Shown in pieces: positions 54,830 through 64,000 of a stretch of DNA of 64,000 nt. Position 1 is the stretch's first letter, and every line of letters begins with the position of its first letter. This DNA comes from Amorphophallus konjac (taxonomy: Eukaryota; Streptophyta; Magnoliopsida; Alismatales; Araceae): contig CM040128.1 of assembly GCA_022559845.1 (NCBI GenBank), positions 181,704,691-181,768,690 of the forward strand, in the 5' to 3' direction. Below the pieces are notes generated by a model, which saw nothing but the letters and a program-made list of their open reading frames with translations, was not told where the DNA came from and searched no databases. The translations under genes were made by a program, and so were the position numbers.

Positions 54830-57760
54830 GGTTCCATCAGAATAGACGTGAGGTCTAGACTGGGTAGGGGTTATAGTAGGTGGGACAATTAAAGGATATG
54901 TGGTTTTCATCAAGACAGACGTAGGGTCTGAACTGAATAGGGTTTCATCATTGATCGGGCGAAATGCCAGTCGATCAATAGTTGGTTTCATCATCGATAT
55001 TGGGTTTATATCGATGCAAGAAGAGTTTCATAAGTTTCATCAGAATAGACGAAAGGTCTAAGCTGGCAGGGTTTCATCATTGATCGGGCGAGGTGCCGGT
55101 CGATCAACAATTGATTTCATCATCGATATTGGGTTTATATCGATGCAAGGAGATTTCATAATTTTCATCAGAATAGACGAAAGGTCTAAACTGCATGGTT
55201 TCATCATTGATCGGGCAGGGTGCCGGTCGATCAACAGTTGGTTTCATCATCGATATTGGGTTGATACCGATGCAAAGGGTTTTATAAGTTTCATCAGAAT
55301 AGACGAAAGGTCTAACTGGATAGGGTTTCATCATTGGTCGGGCAGTGTGCCAATCGATCAACGGTGGGAAGTGTGTGAAGGTGTAGGTCTCATCAGGATA
55401 GACGTAAGGTCTATTCCAATAGGTTTTATCGCATGTGAGACTTTGCCAAGAAATGCGTGGATTTTATCAGGACAGACGTGAGGTTTGAACTGGATAGGCT
55501 TTAGCAAAATGGTGATGGGTTTCATTGTCGGTGGGACGTTTGAAAGAGGGTATGTAGATTTTATCAGGGTAAACGTAAGGTCTACCCCGGAAGGGTTCTG
55601 TCGTCGGCGGGGCGCGGAAACAGTTGACCGACGAAGGCTTCATCAATAGAAGGGAGGTACAGGTAGCGTGCCGGTTGGCATGGAACTTTTAAATTACCAC
55701 ATTATTGACCCAAGTGCCCTTTCGGATTTTCACCAGAGCCAGCCCCCTCTTGCTTTTGCCCACGCGCCCTTTCGGGTTTTTACGTGGCGGGGTACCCGAT
55801 TTTGCCTTCGGTGCCCTTTCGGGTTTTCACCACATCTGGGTTTTTGGCCATTTTTGCCCTTATTCGGGATGTCCGAACAAGTCTGGCGGAGTATCTCTAT
55901 TTTTAACCCCATTTTTATTTATATATGCATATATTTCCTGAATTGGGACTTCAGTACGGATCAGGCGATGTGCTGCTTCATTGGTGCATGCTCTTATCAT
56001 CGGTATTGGGTATATACCGACGCAAGGATTTCATAGGGTTCATCAGGGTAGACGTAAGGTCTACACTGGGCTGGTTTTATCATTGATCGGGCAGGGTGCC
56101 GATCGACCAATGGTAGGTTTCATCACGGCGGGACGTAAAGGGATATGCAAATTTGATAGGACGGGTTTCTTTGTCGATCGGGCAGGGTGCCCATTGATCA
56201 GAGGTGGGTTTCATCATCGGTATTGAGTTTATACCAATGCAAGGATCTTATGACTCTCATCAGAATAGACGTAAGGTCTACACTGGGCTGGTTTTATTGT
56301 TGATCGGGTAGGGTGCCAATCGACCAACAGCAGGTTTCATCGTCGGTATTGGATTTATACCAATGCAAAGATTTCATAGGTTTCACCGGGATAGGCGTAA
56401 GGTCTAAGCCGGATAGGTTTCATCATTGACCGGGCAGTGCGCCTAGTCGGTCGACAGCTGGTTTCATCATCGGTATTGGGTTTATACCAATGCAAAGATT
56501 TCATAGGTTTCATCGGGATAGACGTAAGATCTAAGCCGGATAGGTTTCATCATTGACCGGGCAGTGCGCCAAATCGATCAACAGCTGGTTTCATCATCGG
56601 TATTGGGTTTATACCAATGCAAAGATTTCATAGGTTTCATCGGGATAGACGTAAGGTCTAAGCCGGATAGGTTTCATCATTGACCGGACCGTGCGCCTAA
56701 TCGGTCAACAGCTGGTTTCATCATCGGTATTGGGTTTATACCAATGCAAAGATTTCATAGGTTTCATCGGGATAGACGTAAGGTCTAAGCCGGATAGGTT
56801 TCATCATTGACTGGACAGTGCGCCTAATCGGTCAACAGCTGGTTTCATCATCGGTATTGGGTTTATACCAATGCAAAGATTTCATAGGTTTCATCGGGAT
56901 AGACGTAAGATCTAAGCCGGATAGGTTTCATCATTGACCGGGCAGTGCGCCAAATCGATCAACAGCTGGTTTCATCATCGGTATTGGGTTTATACCAATG
57001 CAAAGATTTCATAGGTTTCATCGGGATAGACGTAAGATCTAAGCCGGATAGGTTTCATCATTGACCGGGTAGTGCGCCAAATCGATCAACAGCTGGTTTC
57101 ATCATCGGTATTGGGTTTATACCAATACAAAAATTTCATAGGTTTCATCGGGATAGACGTAAGATCTAAGCCGGATAGGTTTCATCATTGACCGGGCAGT
57201 GCGCCTAATCGATCAACAGCTGGTTTCATCATCGGTATTGGGTTTATACCAATGCAAAGATTTCATAGGTTTCATCGGGATAGACGTAAGATCTAAGCCG
57301 GATAGGTTTCATCATTGACCGGACAGTGCGCCTAATCGGTCAACAGCTGGTTTCATCATCGGTATTGGGTTTATATCAATGCAAAGATTTCATAAGTTTC
57401 ATCAGAATAGACGAAAGGTCTAAACCGGGTAGGGTTTCATCATTGACCGGGCAGTGCGCCAAATCGATCAACAGCTGGTTTCATCATCGGTATTGGGTTT
57501 ATACCAATGCAAAGATTTCATAGGTTTCATCGGGATAGACGTAAGATCTAAGCCGGATAGGTTTCATCATTGACCGGACAGTGCGCCTAATCGGTCAACA
57601 GCTGGTTTCATCATCGGTATTGGGTTTATACCAATGCAATGATTTCATAAGTTTCATCAGAATAGATGAAAGGTCTAAATCGGGTAGGGTTTCATCATTG
57701 ATCGGGCGAGGTGCCAATCGATCAACGAGAAGTTTATGATGGGAGGCGAGGTTTCCTTTA
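54830..57760 (-). repeat. 127-bp tandem array in the 3' untranslated zone of the Tat-type element
   Basis: The unit runs TTTCATCATTGACCGGGCAG, CGATCAACAGCTGGTTTCAT, CATCGGTATTGGGTTTATAC, CAATGCAAAGATTTCATAGG, TTTCATCGGGATAGACGTAA (spacers omitted). Starts at 56418, 56545, 56672, 56799, 56926, 57053, 57180, 57307, 57435, 57562 and 57690 give a period of 127 with two 128s. Older, more varied copies lie at 54943, 55072, 55199 and 55326, and at 56080-56290. The two parts are separated by a unique 235-bp block. Adjacent units are often nearly identical, which shows recent local amplification. Internal arrays in the 3' untranslated region are known for Tat/Ogre elements and can seed satellite DNA. 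Confidence 0.95.
55690..55925. repeat. Spacer block, copy 1 (repeated at 57765-57990)
   Basis: This block of about 235 bp contains three to four copies of GCCCTTTCGGGTTTTCAC-like phrases 40-55 bp apart, then TCTATTTTTAACCCCATTTTT. It matches 57765-57990 closely. It separates the diverged part of the 127-bp array from the homogeneous part. Confidence 0.85.
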
Positions 57761-57764
57761 GGAT

Positions 57765-57990
57765 CACCATATTACTGGCCCAAGCGCCCTTTCGGATTTT
57801 CACCGGAGCCAGCCCCCTCTTGCTTTTGCCCACGCGCCCTTCCGGGTTTTCACGTGGCGGGGTACCCGATTTTGCCTGCAGTGCCCTTTCGGGTTTTCAC
57901 CACAGCTAGGTTTTAGCCATTTTTGCTCTTGCTCAGAAAACCTGAACAAGACTGGCGGGGTATCTCTATTTTTAACCCCATTTTTTTTAC
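57765..57990. repeat. Spacer block, copy 2
   Basis: It is nearly the same as 55690-55925 (for example CAGCCCCCTCTTGCTTTTGC and GGCGGGGTACCCGATTTTGC in both). It lies between the 127-bp array and the 42-bp array. The offset of about 2.07 kb suggests that spacer plus array was duplicated as a unit, or that one spacer was copied into the array. Confidence 0.85.
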
Positions 57991-58061
57991 TTATTTATTT
58001 TCATTCTTTTATTCTCTCTTCCCCTCTTTTTGGGAGGGTAACAAGTCGGACTGTCATTAGA

Positions 58062-58850
58062 TCATGATGAGGGATGGCTTGGCTAGGGCGGAGTGCCACT
58101 AGACCAAGGGAGAAGGGTAGCTCGGTTAGGGCGGAGTGCCGCTAGACCAAGGAAAAGGGTAGCTTGGTTAGGGCGGAGTGCCGCTAGACCAAGGAAAAGG
58201 GTAGCTCGGTTAGGGCGGAGTGCCACTAGACCAAGGGAGAAGGGTAGCTCGGTTAGGGAGGAGCGCCGCTAGACCAAGGAAAAGGGTAGCTTGGTTAGGA
58301 CAGAGTGTCGCTAGACCAAGGAAGAGGGTAGCTTGGTTAGGACAGAGTGTCGCTAGACCAAGGAAATGGGTAGCTTGGTTAGGACGGAGTGTCGCTAGAC
58401 CAGGGAAGAGGATAGCTTGGTTAGGACAGAGTGTCGCTAGACCAAGGAATAGGGTAGCTTGGTTAGGATGGAGTGTAGCTAGACCAGGGAAGAGGGTAGC
58501 TCGGTTAGGACAGAATGTCGCTAAACCAAGGAAATGGGTAGCTTGGTTAGGATGGAGTGTCGCTAGACCAGGGAAGAGGGTAGCTCGGTTAGGACAGAAT
58601 GTCGCTAAACCAAGGAAGAGGGTAGCTTGGTTAGGGCGGAGTGCCACTAGACCAAGGAAATGGGTAGCTTGGTTAGGACGGAATGTCACTAGACCAAGGA
58701 AGAGGGTAGCTTGGTTAGGACGGAATGTCACTAGACCAAGGAAGAGGGTAGCTTGGTTAGGGCAGAGCGCCGCTAGACCAAGGAAAAGGGTAGCTCGGTT
58801 AGGGCGGAGTGCCACTAGACCAAGGAAAAGGGTAGCTTTTAGCCTGATTA
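58062..58850. repeat. 42-bp tandem array, about 18 units
   Basis: The unit is GGGTAGCTTGGTTAGGACGG, AGTGTCGCTAGACCAAGGAA, GA. Starts at 58201, 58244, 58286 and 58328 give 43, 42 and 42 bp. Two sub-types alternate (GGGCGGAGTGCCGC and GGACAGAGTGTCGC), with CGG/CAG variation at CpG sites. The array begins right after the pol stop. Because 42 is a multiple of three, both strands stay open for more than 200 codons, but these are not genes. Confidence 0.95.
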
Positions 58851-61800
58851 CTCGGGGAATATTGGTTGGGCAGCATGAAACAGCTTTAGGTGTCTACCGT
58901 TGAGTGGTGAGAATTGGATTTCCCCTCGATGGTTAACAACCATGTAGGCCCCTCCTTCGTAGACCCTATATATCACATAAGGACCTTCCCAATTAGGATT
59001 CAGCTTTCCTTTTGGGTTGGACGCCATGACTTCTCTTTTCTTGACCATGACAAGGTCACCTTTCTTAAATTCTCATCCTTTTACGAGTTTGTTGAATGCA
59101 GTGGCCATGCGGGCCTGATACATCTGGATATTCTTCTGAGCTTGGAGGCGCTTTCCTTCCAATTCAGCCAATTCTTGTAATCTTCTTTCTGCATTGGTTT
59201 GTTCGCCATGGGCCAGGTCATATTGGACTGCCACTCTGAGTGACGGGACTTCCAGCTCTAATGGAACTACTGCCTCTGAGCCGTATACCAGTGAGTATGG
59301 CGAGCACCCTGTAGGTGTCTTGAAGACAGTGCGGTATGCCCACAGAGCTTCATACATCTTTTCTTCTCAGTCCTTCTTATTAGAACTGATGACTTTAGCC
59401 AACAAGGTGCATAAAGTTTTGTTGAAGGCTTCTGCCAATCCATTTGGCTGTGGATTGTAAGGAGTGGAAGTCCTCCATTCGATCTTATACTTCTCGGCAA
59501 GCCGATAGATCTTTTGATTTCTGAAATGACTTCCATTATCAGATATTATCCGGCTGGGGATCCCAAACCGAAGATAATGTTCTGCTTGATGAATCTGGCA
59601 ACCAGCTCACCAGTCACTTCTCGTAATGCTATAGCTTCCGCCCATCGGGAGAAGTAATCTGTTATTGCCAGTATGTATTTATGTCCGGCCGATGAGGTCG
59701 GTAGTGGGCCGACTACATCAGTTCCCCATTGTGCAAACGGCCAGCTAGGGACTGTAGGGTGCAGAACGGCAGGTGGCCTTCTAGGCACAACAGCATGCTC
59801 CTGACATTTCTGACATGACTTCGCAAACTTGCAGTAATCTTCAAACATAGTGGGCCAATAATAGCCCAGCTTCTTGATTTCTATCTTCATCTTAGGGCCA
59901 GCTTGATGAGCACCTACCGTCCTAGCATGTATTTCTTTCATTGCTTGCCAAGCTTCCTCAGTAAACAGACAGCGGAGCAAAATCTTCTTACGTGCATCTG
60001 CCATTATTCGGAACAGAGTTCCATTTCTGAATTCATAAGAATCTTTGATCCTTAAAAGTTTCATCTTTTCTTCTCTTTTCTGCGGCAGCTGTTGGTGTAA
60101 AAACCATTGTAGCAGGTGTTGTCTCCAATCAGATGCTTGTTCTGTACTGATCGTGGTGACTTCATTTTCTTCGGGGCAGCCTTCTAACATGCTGGGGACT
60201 TGCCGCCGGTTTATAACAATAATGTTCATTGTCTCATCTGGTGGGACTGCTATTGAGCTGGCTAGCTTTGCCAACGCATCAGCCTGGGCATTATGTGCAC
60301 GGCCCACATGCTTGAGCTCAATATGATAGAATTTCGCCATGAGGCGCACAGCTTTTTGGTGGTAGGGGTTCAACTCCGGCTTTCGCACTTCGAACTCCCC
60401 TTGGATTTGCTTTATTATCAACATTGAATCCCCGAATACCTGAAGCATCTGGATACCCATGTTGAGGCTGATGTGCAACCCGATTATCAGAGCTTCATAC
60501 TCGGCTTCATTATTAGTGCAGGGCTTGTTTATAGAACAGGAAGTATGCACAACCTCCCCCTCTGGTGATCTTAGCACAATACCGGCTCCGGCCCGTATTC
60601 TGGTCTTTCCATCAGAGTCCGTCTCTGTTCTAGATGCTCCTTCAAAGAATAGCTGCCACATAGTTGACTGAGCCTGGCAGGCTTCTAATGTTTCATCATC
60701 GGGTAACTCAGTCCCCAACATATCATTCTCTGGCACAGGATGCTCTGCGAAGAAATCGGCCACGGCCTGTCCTTTTATTACCCTCTGGGGTATATATGTG
60801 ATATCGAATTCCATCAGAATTACTGCCCATTTGCCCAACCGGCCTTTCAGTACTGGCTGAGTCAATATGTATTTGAGCGGATCTGCTGCAGATATCAATC
60901 TGATTTCGTGTGACAGCATATAGTGCCGGAGCTTTTTAACGGCAAAGACTAGTGCCAAGCATGTCTTTTCTATATAGGTGTAGCCTTCTTCAGTTCTAAT
61001 CAGCCTCCGACTCAGGTAGTATAGAGCCTACTCTTTGCCTTCTTCATTTATCTGTGCTAGCATTGCCCCCAGGGAACAGTGTGTGGCTGCAATGTACAGT
61101 ATCAGGGGTTTGCCCTTAATAGGTGCCCCCAGCACTGGAGGGGTCTTGAGATATTCTTTCAGCTTCTCAAAGGCTTCCTGACAGCCATCGTCCCAGAGGA
61201 ACGGTATATCTTTCATCATGAGCTTGTGAAAAGGGTGGCATCTCCCTGACAGATTTGATATGAATCGTCGGATGTAGGCCAAGCGCCCTTGTAGAGATCT
61301 CTGCTCGTGGAGATTCCTTGGTGAGGGGAGCTCCTGGATAGCTTTAATCTTGGATGGGTCGATCTCAATGCCCCTATGACGGACAATGAACCCAAGGAAT
61401 TTTCCACTGGACACGCCGAAGGCACATTTCATAGGATTCATCTTGAGTTCATATTTACGCAGCCTCTGGAACACTATCCTCAGGTCTTGCAGATGATCTT
61501 CTCTTCTACTGGTTTTCACCACCAGGTCATCGATGTAGCACTCCACTTTCTTGAAGAGCAAATCATCAAAGATATTTGTCATAGCTCTTTGATAAGTAGC
61601 GCCGGCATTCTTGAGGCCGAACGGCATCCTTTTGTAGTGAAATATCCCCTTCGGGGTGCGGAATGCAGTGTGCACTCTGTCTTCTTCAGCAATCCAGATC
61701 TGGTTGTATCTAGATGACCCATCCATGAATGACAGGGCTTCATGGCTAGTGGTTGCATCGATCATTACTTCAGTGATTGGCACTGTGAAATCATCTTTCG

Positions 61801-64000
61801 GGCAAGCCTTATTCATGTCACTGAAATCCACACATATTCTGATCTGCCCATTTTTTTTCTTCACGGGCACTATATTGGCCAGCCATGTAGTATACTGGTT
61901 CTCTTCAACAAAGCCCACATCGATCAGCTTGTCGACCTCTTTGTTGATCTGATTTATCAGTTCGGGACGCATTCTCCTGGGAGGCTGCTTCACAGGGCTT
62001 GCCTCTGGGTTTATCGCCAATCGGTGCTGTGCCACATCAGAACTCAGTCCTGGCATTTCATCATATGTCCATGCGAAGCAGTCTCGAAATTCTTTCAAAA
62101 ACTGAATATACTGTTCTTTGACAGCTGGCTCCAGCAGTGCACTGAGGAATGTAGGCCTTGGCTCATCTGCTGACCCCAGATTCACTTCTATCAGCTCATC
62201 GACGGTGACTTGGCCTCCGTCTTCAACTTTGGGTGGGGCTTCTTGCAAATCAATAAAGCCTCCCGGGATATAATCTTCTTCGTTCTCATGATTTTTTGTT
62301 TCATCAGATTGGTCATCAGCAGATGCTGGTGCATCGTATAAGGCCAATGCGGCCGGATTCTGTTCAGTCTGCCCCGAGGACGTGACTGGCTCAGCGGAAA
62401 ACTTCGAAGTGGAATCTTCCGTGCTTAGAGGCTCTTCTGATGTGGGCTCCCCTGAGAGGTCATCATTATGTAGAGCTCGGAATTCTTCTAGAATGCGCCC
62501 AAAGTCCAGGCACTCTTGCAGCTCTCTGGCTACTTGATCTTCATCCGGGGTTCCTGTATCAAATTGTGCTTCGGCCTGGAACAGATCCTCTTTGCAAGAT
62601 GGATTCTCCCAGCACCAACCCTTCTTAGTCTCATCAGACATCCTTGCCTCTGGCTGGTTGTCTTGGGCTTCATTGTCTATTATGGATTGATACATAATTT
62701 CTTCATCTTCAAAGGGGTGTTGATCATATCCCACTTCAGGGGGATCTTCATTCTGGTAGAAGGCAGAGATGACATCCACCTCGGCTTCATAGTATTCTTG
62801 CAGGGTATAACCCAGTCCCAGGTGCTGTGTGATCTTCCTCAGTTCCTTGCTATCTCGAGGCGGATCCCATAGCTCCTTGAATGCTTTCTTCTGAGCAGCA
62901 GGCTGCATCGATGGCATTTGCATCTTGGAGAACATTTGTGAAACCCGTTGGGTAGTATAATCCAAGCCTGTAATCGGTACCATCAGGGTTGCAGCTTCTT
63001 CAGGGGCCATACAGTCTTGATCATCTTCTTCGACTGGTTCCCCGGTGTAGAATATAATAGGGGGTTCTTCAGTGGCAGCACCGTCTGGTATTCTATGCTG
63101 GCTATGGGCTTGACTAGACCCTGAGGAACTTCCACCTGTGTGTATTTTTCTTTCATTTTTTCTTCAGTATCATCTGGGTGTATGCCAGGAGGAGTGATCC
63201 GAGCAAAATCACCAGCATAAGAGATGTGAGATACTCCATGCTTTTTAATGTAGCCTTTTGGCGACGGCGGAGACCAGTTTCTCGTCTTCGTCGCCGGCTT
63301 TTTCTGGCCGACCACAGCTTCTTTTCCTTTATCCTTTTGTGACACCTCAGTGTAGTAGGATGCATCGAGCATATGGCACTCGAACACTTCGAAGGGATGT
63401 AGGTCTGCAAACACCCTTTCTTCTTTTCCTTCATGGTAGTATTTTATGCATTGGTGTAGTGTGGATGGCACTATCTGATGTTCGTGCAGCCACGGTCTTC
63501 CCAGCAGGGCTTTATACGTGGTGTTGGAGTCGATTACATAGAATCGTACCACGGTAGTGAGGTCGCCCAGTGTGAGGTTGAAATCAGCTACCCTGAGAGG
63601 TGTTTCACATTTTTGGTTGAATCCTGCAATCTTCATGTCTCTGACCTTGGTGAGCTGCAGATCAAAGTAATATTTCTGATAGATGCGGTATGGGAGAATA
63701 TTCACAGTAGCCCCTGGATCTATCAGTATTCTACTTATCGGTTGACAGTTCAGGGAACCCCTCATATACAGCGGTCTATTATGGCCGGAATTTGGGATTA
63801 GCATATCATCCTCCGTGAATGTGACTGATGGCCCAGCATTCACTTCTGCCAAGAGTGCTTCACATTGTGCCGGGGACTGCAGTGCATCCACAATTGCTTG
63901 GCGAGCTTCTTCACTCAGAGAGAGAATTTCCCAGATGGAGAATCTGGTAGGGAGTTTCTTCAGCATTTTCATGACTCGACTGCCCACCCGGACATTAGAC
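58848..64000 (-). pseudogene. Tat/Ogre-type Ty3/gypsy pol (PR-RT-RH-aRH-INT), 5' end beyond window
   Basis: Coding is open to the window edge. Protease: RILIDPGATVNILP near 63715 (D-P-G where D-S/T-G or D-G-G is usual). A frameshift near 63010-63090 leads to the next frame (MAPEEAATLMVPITGL). Reverse transcriptase: WLANIVPVKKKNGQIRICVD, RMPFGLKNAGATYQRAM and the catalytic YIDDLVVKT (about 61535). RNase H 1 follows, with one TAG at 61030. The second, archaeal-type RNase H starts MWQLFFEGAS, where the family has F-D-G, and goes on with NNEAEYEALI, VFGDSMLI and NAQADALAKLA. Integrase: zinc-binding HARTVGAHQAGPKM and CQKCQEHA, then WGTDVVGPLP. A frameshift at about 59546 separates the rest (NGSHF, NPQPNGLAEAFNKTL). 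TGA stops follow at about 59370 and 59073. The C-terminal part has GPYVIYRVYEGGAYMV. No chromodomain is present, as expected for Tat. Confidence 0.93.

Larger units (their letters stand above)
47150..64000 (-). mobile_element. Tat/Ogre-type Ty3/gypsy element with antisense passenger gene, right end beyond window
   Basis: On the minus strand the order is gag-pol (from beyond 64000 to 58848), tandem-repeat 3' untranslated zone (58850-54830), a region whose opposite strand carries a multi-exon gene (54478-49313), a polypurine tract (48421-48411) and the 3' LTR (from 48410 leftward). RT, RNase H, a second RNase H of archaeal type, then integrase, is the Tat-lineage arrangement. The left LTR limit is uncertain (47150 is a placeholder), and no target duplication can be tested. 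Confidence 0.8.

Noticed and set aside
54830..57760. CRISPR-like reading of the regular repeats
   Set aside because: Units are 127 bp without unique spacers, lie in a plant retrotransposon and have no cas genes. The short-motif arrays at 13143-13965 also lack the repeat length and regular spacing.
58210..58903. Long ORFs of more than 200 codons on both strands
   Set aside because: They are produced by the 42-bp tandem array, whose period is a multiple of three. The repetitive proteins have no family and lie in the element's 3' untranslated zone.
1..64000. tRNA or rRNA genes
   Set aside because: Reading through I found only primer-binding sites that resemble tRNA ends. No cloverleaf-like or rRNA-like sequence was recognised, though a tRNAscan run would be more reliable.

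Overview
This is nuclear DNA of a flowering plant, probably a species with a large, repeat-rich genome. It is built almost wholly of transposable elements in various states of decay: Ty1/copia elements of the SIRE/Maximus type, Ty3/gypsy elements including one of the Tat/Ogre type, a CACTA (En/Spm) transposase remnant, a LINE remnant, and LTR-borne and tandem repeats. I see no intact host gene, no rRNA or tRNA gene and no CRISPR. The species cannot be named from the sequence.

Left part (1-10843). Positions 1-2610 hold the LTR end, primer-binding site and broken gag-protease of a plus-strand Ty3/gypsy element, whose gag is interrupted by two intron-like segments. After a short AT/GA-rich stretch and a hAT-like terminus (3035) comes a long minus-strand proline-rich reading frame of unknown family (5555-3324) with three in-frame stops. 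Its leader-like upstream DNA follows, then a GA-rich stretch that may be a Ty3 LTR ending at 10843.

Nested copia block (10843-about 30380). An old minus-strand copia element has been split. A 12,394-bp plus-strand copia element (12919-25312), with two LTRs of about 2.37 kb and the target duplication AATCT, sits between its gag (26452-25394) and its protease-integrase (12272-10849). A 2,033-bp solo LTR (26896-28928) sits inside its own 5' LTR.

Middle (30390-48400). In order: a decayed CACTA transposase (minus), a 38-bp palindrome, unidentified gene-like exon fragments, LINE and Ty3 gag remnants, C-rich duplicated blocks, the 3' LTR of another minus-strand copia element with a coiled-coil-like ORF beside it, GC-rich unassigned DNA, a dense array of alternating inverted repeats (44143-44526), and LTR-like DNA rich in CTCGGC motifs.

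Right part (about 47150 to the edge). This is a minus-strand Tat/Ogre-type Ty3/gypsy element. It has protease, RT, RNase H, a second archaeal-type RNase H and integrase (64000-58848), then a 3' untranslated zone with a 42-bp and a 127-bp tandem array, and a polypurine tract and LTR near 48410. Between the arrays and the 3' LTR, on the opposite strand, lies a gene of about 5.2 kb (49313-54478). It has its own TATA box, five exons whose phases fit across four introns, a plant-mobile-domain-like N-terminal part, basic nuclear-localisation-like patches and a C-terminal coiled coil. This antisense, intron-bearing passenger gene is the most interesting feature. Its copy here is broken by one frameshift and three stop codons.
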